NCBI GenBank assembly: GCA_011800155.1
Contig: CM022368.1
Coordinates: forward strand, 4,340,001-4,404,000
DNA from: Flammulina velutipes
Lineage: Eukaryota; Basidiomycota; Agaricomycetes; Agaricales; Physalacriaceae
DNA length: 64,000 nucleotides
Reading direction: 5' to 3'
This document shows positions 43,499-55,519 of this stretch, one piece after another. The notes under the pieces were generated by a model. It was not told where the DNA came from, ran no database searches, and saw only the letters and a program-made list of their open reading frames with translations. Positions within the stretch are counted from its first letter, which is position 1. Each line of letters starts with the position of its first letter. The position numbers were made by a program, and so were the translations under genes.

Positions 43499-43732
43499 CT
43501 AATAGTCCAATTTCTTCGACACTATTCTGCCCTCTTCATCTTCCGTTTCAAGCGTTATAGTAATCTCCGATGCCTCCAACGACTCCCCTCTTCTCTTCCT
43601 GTTTCTGTTTCTGGTCCTGTTTATAGCGCGCTGCGCCACAATGGTTTTGCCTGCAGCGGATGGTGATGGGGTATCTCCGGGAGGCTGGTCCTCATTGGAG
43701 CGTACTTGTGGATTATGAGTCCTCGATGACAT
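43499..43732 (-). CDS. small basic protein of 77 aa, paralog of 1620-1853
   Basis: Starts MSSRTHNPQVRSNEDQPPGD and ends GRIVSKKLDY; shares the centre AAGKTIVAQRAINRTRNRNR and an ITITLETEDEE stretch with the copy at 1620-1853. Exactly the same length (77 aa) and an intact frame. Together with its downstream flank it is part of the inverted duplicate of the first 1.9 kb of the window. Function unknown. Confidence 0.55.
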   Translation of the reverse strand: MSSRTHNPQVRSNEDQPPGDTPSPSAAGKTIVAQRAINRTRNRNRKRRGESLEASEITITLETEDEEGRIVSKKLDY

Positions 43733-44237
43733 GGTTGTATGGGATGTGTGAGTGGCTGAAGTGAGGGGATGTGGTGGGTGATGGATATGGATATGGACAT
43801 TGCTGTGTATTTCCCAGAGTTATAAAGAAGAACAATGACAAAAGAAGATACATATCCGGCTGTGTACGTTGACACACAGATTACAAGCGCTACCGCCTTG
43901 AGTAATCAGTGGCACGACAAAGCTGTAAATGTTGCATATGCTGTGATGCTTTCCGTGCCCAGTTATTGATCGAATGTGGTGTAGTTCACTCAAATATCTA
44001 TTATCATTGGATGATGGACGTGGAATGTAAAGTAAGTAGCGATTGTGACGCGCCACAATTTTGCCGGAGATCACCGATGCCGCTGATCGCATTCTGCCCG
44101 GGGGCCAGCCATTCCCAAGGTCAACGTCCATGAGCTCCGCGCATTCGGTTCGCGTCTCGCTCGCTGGTCTAATTTTAAACGCAAGAATTGGATTGTGCCA
44201 CACCTCGAGCAAACATCAACATTTTTTGGTGGTCGAA

Positions 44238-45267
44238 ATGCCCAACATTCAAGCCGCGTCCGTTTTTCATAATTTTGAGCAGTAGGTGTGTCTCCTTCCC
44301 TTCTTCTCTTGCATAAGAAGCTCTAACGTGTCTGTAAAGGGATACTTTCCATTTCAAGGCATCGTGTCAAGACCCATGGCCCTCAGCGGTAGATCTGGTC
44401 TTGAAAGCCTCATTGCCTGCTACAACGAGGGTTTTCGTCGAATGTGCTCACCAGGAGAATACGTTGGCTAGAGCGCGCCCCGAGACGCGAAGCAGTGACG
44501 GGCAATGGATAATGAGGACAGCAGACATCACTGTGTGTGTATTTTTTGTGTTTCTGTTCTTGCGCTTGCTCAACTCCTTTCTAGTCCGATGGAAGCAGAA
44601 CTGTTGACTCTTGTCGTTTATGAAGAACACAATCGTCGGAAACTGGGCTGAGCCTATCTAGATCTGGAAGATCTATGCAATAATCCGCGTACAGGTAGAC
44701 CAGCTTGTTCTTGACCGGGCCTCATATCCTAACAACCTCCCTAGACATAACGACGGACGTCGAAGATACATCGGTCCAAGTTGCCTTCGATGCGGCCCCA
44801 TATCCTTCACCAAGTTCCTCCTTGCGCAATGCACCTCCTGCACCAAACTTCAGTACGTTGGTTTACCTCCATCGTTGACTAGGAACTGACCGCTATCTAG
44901 ATGACAGCGACGAAGAATTTGTCAAATCGATGAACCACCTAGTTTCAATGTCCATACATGGCAACGTTCGACTCCCCTGGACAGGACTGTATTCACCATT
45001 CAAATGCGAATCCTTTTCCATGTAGCGCGTCTGGGCCTCCTGTCCAATTTCGCTGTTATAGATTATATGTGTTCTAGAGGGTGCTATGAGACGGCTTCGG
45101 TGCAGTCTTTGAATACTCTACACGAAGACTTCCGGATAGGCATCCAAGGAAGACTTTCCGCCTTTAGGCCCGGGCCTTGGGAGATGCTTTTACCGACACC
45201 AACTCCTACAGCTGGGGGTTTCGTTACTCGAAGAGGCCGGACATGTACGGCCGTTTGGCGCGCTTGA
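44238..45267 (+). pseudogene. decayed copy of the unidentified duplicated gene (copy b)
   Basis: Plus-strand match to the reverse complement of 1-1091: MPNIQAASVFHNFEQ then a stop, ASLPATTRVFVECAHQENTL, WIMRTADIT, MEAELLTLVVYEEHNRRKLG followed by a stop, DDSDEEFVKSMNHLVS, CSRGCYETASVQSLNTLHED. In-frame stops in at least two exons argue for a pseudogene. Downstream (45268-46230) the sequence carries only overlapping frames, for example a Ser-rich one at 45537-45794. Confidence 0.5.
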
Positions 45268-46230
45268 CCGCCTGACGCTGGCGAAAGGCGCTTCGTGACA
45301 TTGCCGAATTGGATAAAAGGGTCACGAAGCGCTAGCGCACATCCAGCCGGACGTCACAATCTTGTCAACACGTTGGTTCGGCTTCCAGTCTCGAGCTGAC
45401 TTGGACGGGGGATTGAAGTACGCGTTGGATTTGGCGGGGAGCGAGTCGTAACCGTGCGTTTTGCGGTGGAGGACATGAAGGACGACTTGGAGAGGGCGAT
45501 TGTGCTGGTAGACGATCATCCTTCGACGCTGGGCAGTTGGATGCCGGTTCGCATCAATTGTCAGACTCGACTCCCGTTGGCTCAACCGACGAGCATATAT
45601 CGTTCGGTGTTAGCATGCATGACTCAATGTGGAAGACGCCCAGGACTGAGCCTATATCTTTTTCGAAAACCTCCCGATCTTCTGGAAATCGTGCGTCTCG
45701 TAGCCACCATGTACTGGCAATCGGCTGCGGAAGCTCTTCAGGATCGTCCTATGCAGATGATAGCAGTTCGCACGGGGATGAATATCCTTACTAGCACTGC
45801 TTGGCTGGGTCTACCGTCGCAACGCCTTTATGAAACCAGCGTCCCAGGATATGGGCTGGAGACTCCATCTGTTGCAGAGCGCCATCGAAGGGACTGCCTT
45901 CGAGTAGCTCGAGAAAGGGCGTTCGGTTGCATGTAGTCAGATGTCGCAGCTTCGTGCGCTGTTTGATGTTATTGGAAGTGTGGATGCGGGGCTGGCGAAG
46001 CGATTTGGAGAGTTACGACTTTGGAAACGGAGATGGAGGGACGACGCAGCTAGCGAGTGGGGAAGGTTCGCCAGGTACAAGGCATTTGGCGACGCGGGGA
46101 GGGTCTGGAGAGGAAGTGATTCGGCTGAGAGAGGAAGTGTGTCGGAGGGAACTGATAATCATTTAGGATAAAATGTGAATTACATTTGACTGTGAGCATA
46201 ATGGCGGCGCCACATCTTTAGTAAACATAT

Positions 46231-47139
46231 CTACTGCCTATTATCTCTGTTCTCTGAGAAGAACCTGTAATTGTTAGCGCTCTGTGCCGCCACCTCCGGG
46301 ACGTTGAGCGCCAGCGCATGAGTCCCGGTCATATCGCGATAGCCATCATGATCCTCGGACCTCGCCACATCATGAAAATGAGACGCTTCGTGGATCAACG
46401 TGCCTGCACGCGAATTATGCCCAGAATTTGGAACGTCTTCACCCCAGAATTTATTGCAAAGGTTGATCACAGGCTTCGGACGTTCGTTGTACCTGCTTCC
46501 GTATAAGTAGGTGTACGAGGAAGCTTTCAAGAAAGGACATACTTCTCTCCAGCAACGAAAGCGATCACATCGAATTCGCAATCACAGTCGTATGTGTATC
46601 CCGACACGAAGGGACGCGTCACCATAGCCTTGTACGCATTCTTAACATGCGTCCTAACGAGCTCGTTGTCGTTGGGGGGCTTTCGCTGTTGGTCCCACTT
46701 TCCGAACCACCATTCGTATCGAGGCCGCTCTCCATCGCCTTCGGCTGTCATGTACCTATCATTCCGATTCATCAGTGTCATGATCATAAGGAGGCGAACA
46801 CATTCTCACTTATAAGACTCGGCGGCATATTCGTCTGCGGCTATGGCCGAGAGCTCAATGATAGAGATTTGCTTTGTGGAACATTGTTCGGTTGAGACTT
46901 CCGATAACGGCGCTCGTCTCTCGTTTGTGGGAGGTACTCCTCCTGAACCTGTAATCAGGTCGGTTTCATTGAAAGGGGCTGCATCGACGTCATAATGGGA
47001 TATTCCTTCTATGGGATGAGGTGTTACCTTTGACAGATACGGATTTGTTCACGGCTGTAAGCGGTGTGGCGTAAGCGTGCATGACCAGCATGCAAGTGGC
47101 GCCAATGAGAACACGTTGGAAAAGAAGTTGGAAAGACAT
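46231..47139 (-). CDS. M35 metallopeptidase lacking the propeptide domain
   Basis: Signal peptide MSFQLLFQRVLIGATCML...YATPL, then TAVNKSVSVKG, an intron of about 80 nt, a short linker SGGVPPTNERRAPLSEVS, and the catalytic domain from TEQCSTKQISIIELSAIAAD, RPRYEWWFGKWDQQRK, SGYTYDCDCEFDVIAFVAG, GTLIHEASHFHD (HEASH coded at 46378-46392), SEDHDGYRDMTGTH, ending FFSENRDNRQ. The roughly 220-residue propeptide domain present in 33378-35005 and 39017-40622 is missing as a unit; the join falls where that domain is bounded by introns in the other genes. The reading frame is intact, so the product should be secreted as an almost mature enzyme. An Arg-Arg pair in the linker could still be a processing site. 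Confidence 0.8.
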
Positions 47140-48382
47140 TTTGTTGAATGATACTACAAGAAGATTTCTTCACATCTTATACCAGAATTTCAGAGTACGG
47201 GATATTCGAAACTAGTGGCCAGTTGCTACACACCAACTTCAACCGTGTTCAACGACTATCAGGACTTGGGTGCCGTCAGGCTTTCGTTTCCAGCTGCAAG
47301 CCGTCGAATAGCCGGTATGTCTTCTCAGTACGAGCTCAACATTCTCGCATTACCAAATATGTCGTAACGAGAGGATGAATACCGCCGTATCTTCCATGTA
47401 CTCGTAACACTTGGCGTTTGAGGTAGTATGTGTCAAACGGAAGGTCGAGTTGCCAACAGATTTCCATGACCCGCTAGTAAGCGAACATTTGTTGCTGTGT
47501 TTCACACACAAAGGACTGTTGGCTTCTCAAGACTAGAGAGCATACTGAGCACGAGAGTCCCCTCATTTTCACTACCTCATCGGGAATAACACACAATCCC
47601 TGTGAATATTAAACAGTGCCATAGCCGTGTGTCCAGAGTGAACACTTGAGGCAGCAATCAAATGTCGTCTCTCGCTCTTCAACGGAGCATACTCATCTTG
47701 AGGATGTGACACCGGCAGTGAGGCGATGAAGGACAAGCCCGCATGTTGCCGCCTCGGTTAGATTGGACGGAACCCAAAGGGTTTCCCTGTCGGTACAATT
47801 GTTTAGCATCATCAGAATAGTACAAGTTTCGTTAAAACAAATACGCGTCGACTTTACCTGTATTCTTGTTGCATGTATCTCTTATATTATGTATTACGTG
47901 TTCCCCATTTACTAGAAGTACACGCTTACGCGATCAGCAGAGTGCCACTCGGTAAGTCCTCGCTGCTGGCGTTCACTGCCATTTTGGGACATCGGATCAT
48001 TCTTGGCTACGTAATTCTCCCTAGCTTGCTTTCGTTTTACCACCACGTCTCCGCTTTGTTCTCTGCTCTCGATAGCCATCACTTTTTGAACTGGAAAGAA
48101 CTCGTCGACCAACGCTCCAGCTTCTTTTGCTATGAGGCTACCATGTCAGCTCGGGTTGCGGTCTTTATAGTGCGTTGAAAACATCTCTCGTCTACTTTGA
48201 CTGACGCATTCTTTGCATAGAGTCATCGAATCTCGCGCCCCGCTGCAACACAGGCGTCTCAGAAGCGCAGTAACGAATCCGGCGTCTATTATCCTCCCAC
48301 GCATCAACCACGACACACGTAATACGGCGTCTAACAGCTGTCGTTCGTACCACCACCACCTCGTTTCAAGCAAGAGGCACCA
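47140..48382. other. intergenic and repeat-derived sequence
   Basis: No gene supported from 47140 to 47870. From about 47950 the sequence (GTTCACTGCCATTTTGGG and onwards) is duplicated at 56645-57030 and forms the upstream flank of the membrane-protein gene at 48383. Confidence 0.5.
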
Positions 48383-48954
48383 ATGGCTCCTACCTCGTCG
48401 CCAAAGTACCTCCCCGTTTCCACGTTCTGCGTCCAAGTGCCTACCTGGCATGGCCTGCTCTCAGTCCTGAAGAACGGATTGATCTTCAACGATTTTGTTG
48501 GTACGTGACGCTGTACGACGTGCGTCGTGTTTTGATCCTGATATTCCCTCTAGCCAAAGAGTACGCATTTGCTTACATCTCGGGATGTGTCTTCCTGCTG
48601 TGCTATCCAACCGCCTTCACGTGGCCAGTAAAGCTCTGTGGCGTTCTAATCCAGTTTCCCGGCCAAATTCTTCGCTGGCTCGTGCGATGCCTCGGGTTCG
48701 GTAGATCGGGTGTTCAGCACAGTACGTCTCACACTTCTTAACCCAAGCCTTGTTGACTGTCGCCAGATTCCGTCGCCTCGCGTTATCAGAGTATCTACCA
48801 TGGCGGCTACGTCCATCCGGAATCACCCTTCTCTGGGATGCAATCTTTTGGAGCCTCGCACCATGAATCTGAAGATCTATCGGTGCCGCTATATGCGAGC
48901 CTCCTGCAGATTGGTGTAGCCGTTCTACTCGTTCGTTGTCTGTTCTTCCTGTAA
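48383..48954 (+). CDS. small membrane protein, unknown fungal family
   Basis: Three exons (48383-48500, 48554-48721, 48767-48954), 157 aa. MAPTSSPKYLPVSTFCVQVP, WHGLLSVLKNGLIFNDFV; then AKEYAFAYISGCVFLLCYPT, FTWPVKLCGVLIQFPGQILR; then a hydrophilic loop and the C-terminal span LYASLLQIGVAVLLVRCLFF. Two hydrophobic segments suggest a two-span membrane protein. A broken copy at 56645-57420 shares the GCVF-L-YPTAF and GVLIQFP blocks, so these are probably the conserved core. Function unknown. Confidence 0.7.
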
Positions 48955-49142
48955 CTTGACCGCAAAACTACTATCTTGATTTTTCGCTCTCGTCATCGAA
49001 CAGCATCCATCTTCTTCGTGTTCGATTTTGTTGGATCGCGTCCCTCAATTTCATAATTTCCGCAGTAGTCCTCGCGCTCCGTGTCTTTTTAATTCGATGT
49101 TTTCTATCTGATTCAAGGCACTAATCAACCACATACACTGGC

Positions 49143-49191
49143 AGACCAGATAACTTGACAGGACCAGATAACGTGACAGGACCAGATAACT
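49143..49191 (+). repeat. 18-bp tandem repeat, nearly three units
   Basis: GACCAGATAAC(T/G)TGACAG occurs in direct tandem, ending in a partial third unit. Non-coding, just upstream of a short fragment of the unidentified duplicated gene. Confidence 0.85.
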
Positions 49192-49480
49192 GTGCGCCCA
49201 GCGCATTTGGTTTACTTTTCGCTCGCTAGTCTGAACGCGCAAGAACTGCAATGTGTCGCGTCTGCAACAATGTTGGCATGACCCAGCCTCTCGTCGAACT
49301 CGACCCAGCGCGAACTCTTCAGATCCAAATACCCAACATTCAAGACATTTTCCTGAATTTTGGATCGACATTAGGTGTGTCGTCCGTCTCTCATTCTTTG
49401 GCGCAAGCATCTAATATATCCTCCTTAGAACTTGAAGGATATGGGCTCATACCCTCGTTCATCGCAGCTCTACCTTGACT
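49160..49480 (+). pseudogene. short fragment of the unidentified duplicated gene (copy d)
   Basis: Shares the upstream words CTCGCTAGTCTGAACGC and the first-exon reading IPNIQDIFLNFGSTL with copies a and b (MPSIQDASVF, MPNIQAASVF). It ends after about 300 bp, where CHAT-gene sequence begins. Confidence 0.45.
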
Positions 49481-49599
49481 GCGACATATGCGATCGAAGG
49501 ACGATTTCGCTGCTGCGATCAAGTCGAACAAGAGTGTTCGCAGATTGATGCACTCTGCAGTCCAAGTACGGTTCTGGCAATTCGACTTGCAATGACTAA

Positions 49600-50590
49600 G
49601 GCAACAGGTATTGGAGGTGGAGGGACCAAGGTATCAACTTGGACATACCTTTGGTTTCTTTGGGAGATGTGAAGCGGATGCATGCAAGTCTAACGCGAGC
49701 AATGACAGAAATTTTCGCGTCCCGTGCTCCATCTCGAGCAGCGGTGATCGCAGACTTTGATTCTGACGCTGCGGAGACGGTTCTTGAAGAGCTGCTTGGG
49801 AAATTGTGGGTGAAGGTTACCCGGCCAGTGCTGCAGGTTTTGACAATCCAGGTTTGTGGTTATCATGAACATGAACTTACTCTCTGATCTATCCCTTCTA
49901 GCACCCTTCGGAAAGTTTTCGCTGGTGTCAGATGGGAGAGCTTCTGTTCTTTATATGCGTCGGGAGATTTCCAGGAGATTTTGCGAGATCGGATATGGGC
50001 AACGACTTTGTCGTCTATTCATACACTCCGACGCTGAGCGCACTCCTCGATCCCGTGTTCCCTATGGAGGGCTCGAGACGTAGGGTGCTCGCTGTCGCCG
50101 TTTCTTCGCCCACTGGCCAGTTACCCATCCCAGGCGTATTCAGCGAGGTTTCGCTCCTCTCCAACATCAGCAACCCCATGTTCGACCTCCTCAGTCTTTT
50201 TGACTCTGATGCAACACCTGAACGTGTCCTAGAACAGATCGGGAGCACGACATGGGTCCACTTCGCCTGTCATATCACCCCTCCCGTCCCATCCAAAGCG
50301 CCCTCTTACTCATTGGCTCCGAGAAGTTGATGATCTCCGAAATGATCTACGCCAACCTCCCCCATGCGGAGCTTGCGTTCCTCTCTGCGTGCCAGACGGC
50401 GAGTAGGGATGAGCGGCTCCCGAGCGAGTTGTTGCATTAGGCGGCGGGGATGTTGTTGGCTGGTTTTCGGGGTGAGGTTGCTGCGACTACGGAGTATCGA
50501 GGACGGGTGTGCGCCTGGGGTTGCGGTTGATGTGCATGGGGGTCTTTGGGAGGGGAGGGGCGTTGTGCAGGCTTTGCATTGCGCATTGTA
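49600..50590 (+). pseudogene. CHAT-domain (caspase-like) gene remnant
   Basis: CHAT domains are caspase-like peptidase domains, in mushrooms usually at the end of long TPR proteins. Here the C-terminal part is readable: LGKLWVKVTRPVLQVLTIQ, a 50-nt intron, HPSESFRWCQMGELLFFICV, DFVVYSYTPTLSALLDP, TTWVHFACH (His motif), then after a one-base shift PIQSALLLIGSEKLMISEMI, LPHAELAFLSACQTA (catalytic Cys motif), LPSELLH, a stop, and AAGMLLAGFRGEVAATTE. The shift after HFACH and the stop before AAGMLLAG break the domain. No TPR region is found upstream; instead an unrelated gene fragment adjoins it. Confidence 0.75.
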
Positions 50591-53192
50591 GGAGTTGAGA
50601 TGGAAGGTTGGGGAGAGGAATGTTTTGGTTTGGGTTCCGTATTTACATTTCGGGGTTTGATTATCATGCGATACTTATTTCTGGTACGTTTGTATCGTTC
50701 CGAAGCCTATTCCGTACCAGGAAGAGTTTCAAGTGAGAGTAATGACATGAGGTTTCGGAGTTTTACAAGCTAGTCTAACGGATGTTACAAGGTGTTTATA
50801 AGTAGATGGCAATATAGTATCTAGTGAAAACAAGCAATACAATACATGAAATGACAAAAATGATAGCAAAGAGCGACCAGAGCATTACAAGGAGCAATGT
50901 ACAGAGTATTGGGCCTCAGAGAGGTGTACTGACCCGCAGGAATGATGAAGAAATTTTTTACGGTGTTGAGACGGATTGCCATTGTTGGGGGACTACTACT
51001 ACTACATTAGAGGTAAATTCTTAGCTTACGAAGCCAATAAGGACAGGATGGACGTACGAGCTGAGCGACGAAGAAGGTTGGCATTCCAAGATGGAGAGCT
51101 CTCCGGAGAGCCTGCTGCCTACTATGCATCCTAAAGCTGATGAGTAAGTTTCCGTTGAGAATTCTAAGAGTGGGGGACTCACTGGATTCAACTCGACCAC
51201 GACGACGTCGCTCCAGTCAATGTCTTCTCCATCGCGAACTAGACACTGATTTTGCCCGAATCAGAAAACGGCTAGTTTGAGAAGGATGAAATGAGTGTAC
51301 CATGAGAACGTGTCTATTGATGTATTCACGGGCGTAGGGATGGTATCCATGTCGGTGCATTGCCATGGAGGAAGCAGTGACATCTGGGACGTAGACAGCG
51401 CCAAGCGGTACAAGGAGCACGACACGACCAAGGACGCTGTGTGACTGGTAAAAGCGCTCATTTCGACGAGATGGTGGCATTTTTGGTGGGCAGCTGCTTT
51501 TGCGGTGACTTGGGAGACGAGATGATTGAATCTGGTGGGGCTTTGAGAAGGAGATTGGGGATTGAGTTTATTCAATTGTGGACGGCATTCGAATCAAAAA
51601 GGGAATTGATTATGGCATTAGTACTACATTTTCTCCCCTCCCTTCTAGGAGCTTCCATGAGTTTATAGATTTCGGCTCTTGTCCGGAATCTACATTCATC
51701 TCACTGGCAGGAAATAGGACCCGGAGGAGGTTTAATGACCATATGAACGTTGCTGGTTGTTAGGAAGTCCGATGCATAAGCCTTGTTGAGGGTATTGAGA
51801 GCTAACTTTGGATAGAAATCACTATACGAAACACATATACACCATAAACTCGGTGATTGGGAGGCGCTGGGAAAGAGAGATCTTCGGTTTGTTGTTGTTT
51901 GATGGCGATGATCCTTCAGTGCGCCACAACCCCGGAAGGTTGATAACAGCCCGTGGTTCTCAAGAAGGGTTCTTCTGAAGAAATAATCCGCGCGAGACTC
52001 GCAGAGGAGTACATAGTATTATTCTGATATACGATATACGAAACATACAAGACGGTGAAGAGTACAAGTCGGGTACGTAGACATGACGCGACAAAGAACC
52101 GGCGGGATTATGCCTCGCTTGCTCTGGCGCTGAGATCCTATCGATATGAATACCTCAAAGACCACCCCATGACGCGGGATGCATCACATTCGCCACAACG
52201 TCGAGGAGGTGTGATGCGCGCCGGTAATCGTACGCAGCGGCTAGGAGATCGGCGGAGCTTGACGCGATATACCAGGATATTGTAAGTGCAATGTGTACCA
52301 TGCAGTATCAACAGAGTTAGTTTTGGGGATATTGGAGTGACTGAGACGTCGATTCGTTGAGGAAGGGGTAGCGTATAGGATAAAACCGGGTGTCCTACGT
52401 GTGCGTGTGCTTTCTTGAATCAGGATAAGGCGTTTGGAGGGAGAGACTTCCATCAGGGGTGAGCCGACTCGAACGAAGAGAATGGGTCAAAAGAGCCGAG
52501 TACAGGTCGACTTGGTAGCAGCGAAGACGGGGGGCGGGAGTGAGCATCGCCGCTACACGCGCCTGAATGGTTTGGACGGAGCGAGAGAGACCAGTGCTCG
52601 TAAGGTATGACAGTCTTCCAATACCGTGAGAGGAAGTTCGTCCTGCTAAACAAAGATGAGTTCAAAGGTTGGAATCGTACCACTGTACGTACTGTGTCGC
52701 GTTTTTCTGATATCGGATAAGAACGAGAGCTATAAGACTAGTGAGAAAGGGAAAAATGATAAGAAAAGGAAGGTGTACATAAATACGCTCTGCGACGTGG
52801 AAGCCAGCAGGAGCAGACGAGATCCAAGGTCAGTGATGGTCGTTGCGAAGGACGACCCAAGTTTGTTATTGTTTGCCAATAAAGGCTTCGACGCCACAGA
52901 TTGATCTACTCAACTCTCTAAGTAGATCCATTGATAACCACTCAAAGTATAGCTATGTCTCAGACCGAGTAACACTCTTCACTCGGCCTGTATTCCGCGA
53001 CCATGACAATCGTGTCCTCCCGTCGTCGTCGAGACGAAAGACTACCGGAGATCTTCGCTATCATGGGTACGGTTTCCTAGCTATCCATGGAGACTATATC
53101 CATTCATATCGAGTTAAAGAGAAGTCTGCAGCAATGATGATGGGATTCTAACTACTCGTGTCGTTGATCGCCGTGTTCTAACACTCCCGATC
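50591..53192. other. 2.6 kb without a supportable gene
   Basis: Short frames only. A minus-strand set around 51050-51580 (with DGEDIDWSDVVVVELNP and LGCIVGSRLSGELSILECQP separated by an intron-like gap) may be the eroded tail of a gene, but I could not name it. The last 200 bp (from about 52990) are a promoter unit also found upstream of the genes at 54614 and 63705. Confidence 0.45.
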
Positions 53193-54143
53193 ATGTATCT
53201 CTTCCAGTTCCAACCAACTTTAACCTTTGTAGTGGCTATGCTCCTCGTGCGGGTCAATGCATTGTATAACTTTGAATTCTGTGTATAGATTGCTGCTCAT
53301 ACTTACGATCATTTACAGGCCACAATCCACACATCCCTCCCTCGCCCAGCGCAACCCAACCGAATCAAGAAACACCAGGATGCTCGAGCTCGATGATATC
53401 CTCGCGGGCTCAAAGATATCCCCGCCCACTGGCAAAGTTACTCTCACTAAAGCCGACATAAAGTGGAACACGGACAACAAATCGGAGGTCTACGAGGTGG
53501 AAGGATTGGTAGACAAGAACGGCAAGCAAATGACAGAGACAGTGACTGCTACAACCAGGGTAGACGGGGGAGAAATCGATCTGGAATTGATTGACGTTCG
53601 TGTTTTGGTTTAGCGCGAGGAGTGGGCACATTTCTGATGGATATTGTTCACAGAAAGACGCTCTACTTGGGTACGGATATGACAAAGGAGAGGGTTTAAA
53701 CCGACGGTGGTGGGTACTCGAATCGAAGATACCCCCCGATATATCGCAGACGGAGGTACTGGAGATAAGTAAGCTGTTTTATGAACATGGGAGCGTGCCT
53801 ATGCCATTTTACAACAGCGCCTCGTTCAAAGCCTTTAGGAGTGCTGATGATGAAGAGTATATATACTTTACCATGCCTAAAATAGTGATGCACCCATATA
53901 GAGGGTGTGCCTTCACCAGAGTAAATGGCGGTAGGGTTGATAAGGAAGTGCGAGACAGGTTCTTACGCGATGTTCGTGTCTTTTGTGTTTATACTACAGA
54001 TGCTAATATTGATGATGATTTATTTCTTTCAGGAGTCTGGCATGGGCTACGAAATTATATATGGTTTTGAGGAGATGTACGAGCCGTATAGACGGCGATG
54101 GTGGTTAGTGTATGCATGCGGCGAGGTAGAGGATTTGGAATAG
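53193..54143 (+). CDS. small secreted protein, duplicated family (copy 1)
   Basis: Four exons. MYLFQFQPTLTFVVAMLLVR is a signal peptide, intron after ...VNAL, then PQSTHPSLAQRNPTESRNTR, MLELDDILAGSKISPPTGKV, YEVEGLVDKNGKQMTETVTA, ID; then DALLGYGYDKGEGLNRRWWV, EYIYFTMPKIVMHPYRGCAF; and last GYEIIYGFEEMYEPYRRRWW, VYACGEVEDLE. It shows two related halves, each ending in a double-Trp (RRWWV, RRRWWLV) block. No known domain recognised. Possibly an effector-like or cell-surface protein; this is only suggested by secretion and local expansion. Confidence 0.7.
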
Positions 54144-54613
54144 ATTGTCTGTATTTAATATGTGTTACAGATAAAAACGTACGATATACTTCTAACCATC
54201 AGTGAACAATACCAGGGAGCATACTGCCTGTGAGGAAGAGCGTAACGTCCTCCGGCGAGGACATGACGGTCATGGAACGAGAACGAAACAGGCACGCATG
54301 CTCTCCGAATGGGTAAATTTGGAGGGTGAGAGGAATCGAGTTCGTCGTTATGTGACTTTGAGTGCATCACATAGTCATCTATATTTGGACTAGTGGTAGA
54401 AAGTCACCGTATTCAAGGCATAGCTTCCGCCTCCATGGAATCGTCGTCATCGAGACAAAAGACCGTCGAAGATCTTCGTGACGTACAGCACTCTAGTCAT
54501 ATCTAAGGAGACCATAACCAACACGCTCCATTAAAAAGAGTCTTGCACATCACGAGGACCCTCAACTAGACTCGACGTTGACCGCCGTGATCTAACAGTA
54601 AAAACTCCCTATC

Positions 54614-55519
54614 ATGTATCTTTTCCATCCAACATCAACTTTAGCGGTGTATATGCTCCTCCTCGTCGGAGTCAAAGCATTGTACGTCTCTCTCTTTCCC
54701 TCTCTAGTGCTACTAATCTTCCCAACCGTGACCAGGCCCCAGTCTTCCCCCCTCGTTCAACGCGCCCCAACCGATTTAAGAAACAACAGGACGATCGAGC
54801 TCGATGATATACGGGATATCCTCGTAGGTTCAGAGAGATCCCCGCCTACCGGAAAAGTGACGCTCGAAGCCGATGACAGGCGGAACATGGATCCAAAATG
54901 GCTGGTGTACGACGTCAAAGGCCTGGTGGATGGAAACGGCGAACCCATGACGGCGACCGCTACGACGAGGGCAGACGGGAGCCCCATCGATCCGGAGTTG
55001 ATTGATGTTGGTATCTTGGCGCATCTTCGTATCATCCTTTCTGACGCATTGGCAATTGACAGGAGGATGTATTACTTGGGTACGGCCACGATGGGAAGGA
55101 TGACCAGAGGTGGTGGATGCTCGAATCGAAGATCCCGCGCGATCTTACGGGGATAAAAAACATGGGCCTTGTACTGAACGATGTTTCTGGTAAAGTGACT
55201 GGATTAAGGAGAGTCAAAGCCGAGAACAAAACCGATCGTGATGATATCGATGACGGACTTTTTTACTTTATCCTACCCCAATGGGTAGACGGCACTAGTG
55301 TACATGCCACAACGAGAATAAATGGCGGTAAGATGGATCCAGCAATAGTGAAAGCATATGAATCGGACAAGGTTTGTGACCTTCTTTTCCATTTATACCG
55401 ACATTGATTTATTTCTTCTTTAGTCGATTATTTTATATGGTTATGAGACGATGAAGGACCCATCCAATAGACGGAGATGGTGGTTAGTGTCACGTCCTAT
55501 GAATTTTCCAGACATTTGA
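54614..55519 (+). CDS. small secreted protein, duplicated family (copy 2)
   Basis: MYLFHPTSTLAVYMLLLVGV (signal peptide), intron, PQSSPLVQRAPTDLRNNRTI, ELDDIRDILVGSERSPPTGK, YDVKGLVDGNGEPMTATATT, ID, intron, EDVLLGYGHDGKDDQRWWML, SKIPRDLTGIKNMGLVLNDV, FYFILPQWVDGTSVHATTRI, intron, IILYGYETMKDPSNRRRWWL, ending NFPDI. Exon structure equals that of the gene at 53193-54143. About 200 bp upstream are also shared (CATCGAGACAAAAGACCGTC, GAAGATCTTCGTGA...). Confidence 0.72.

Noticed and set aside
45454..45936. 160-codon plus-strand frame as a gene
   Set aside because: Composition and the competing Ser-rich frame over the same bases suggest decayed sequence; no motif, and splice sites do not give a longer consistent protein.
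33378..47139. Naming the M35 genes as lysine-specific peptidases
   Set aside because: The acidic residues for Lys recognition recalled from GfMEP are replaced by Asn and Arg; only the broader M35 label is supported.
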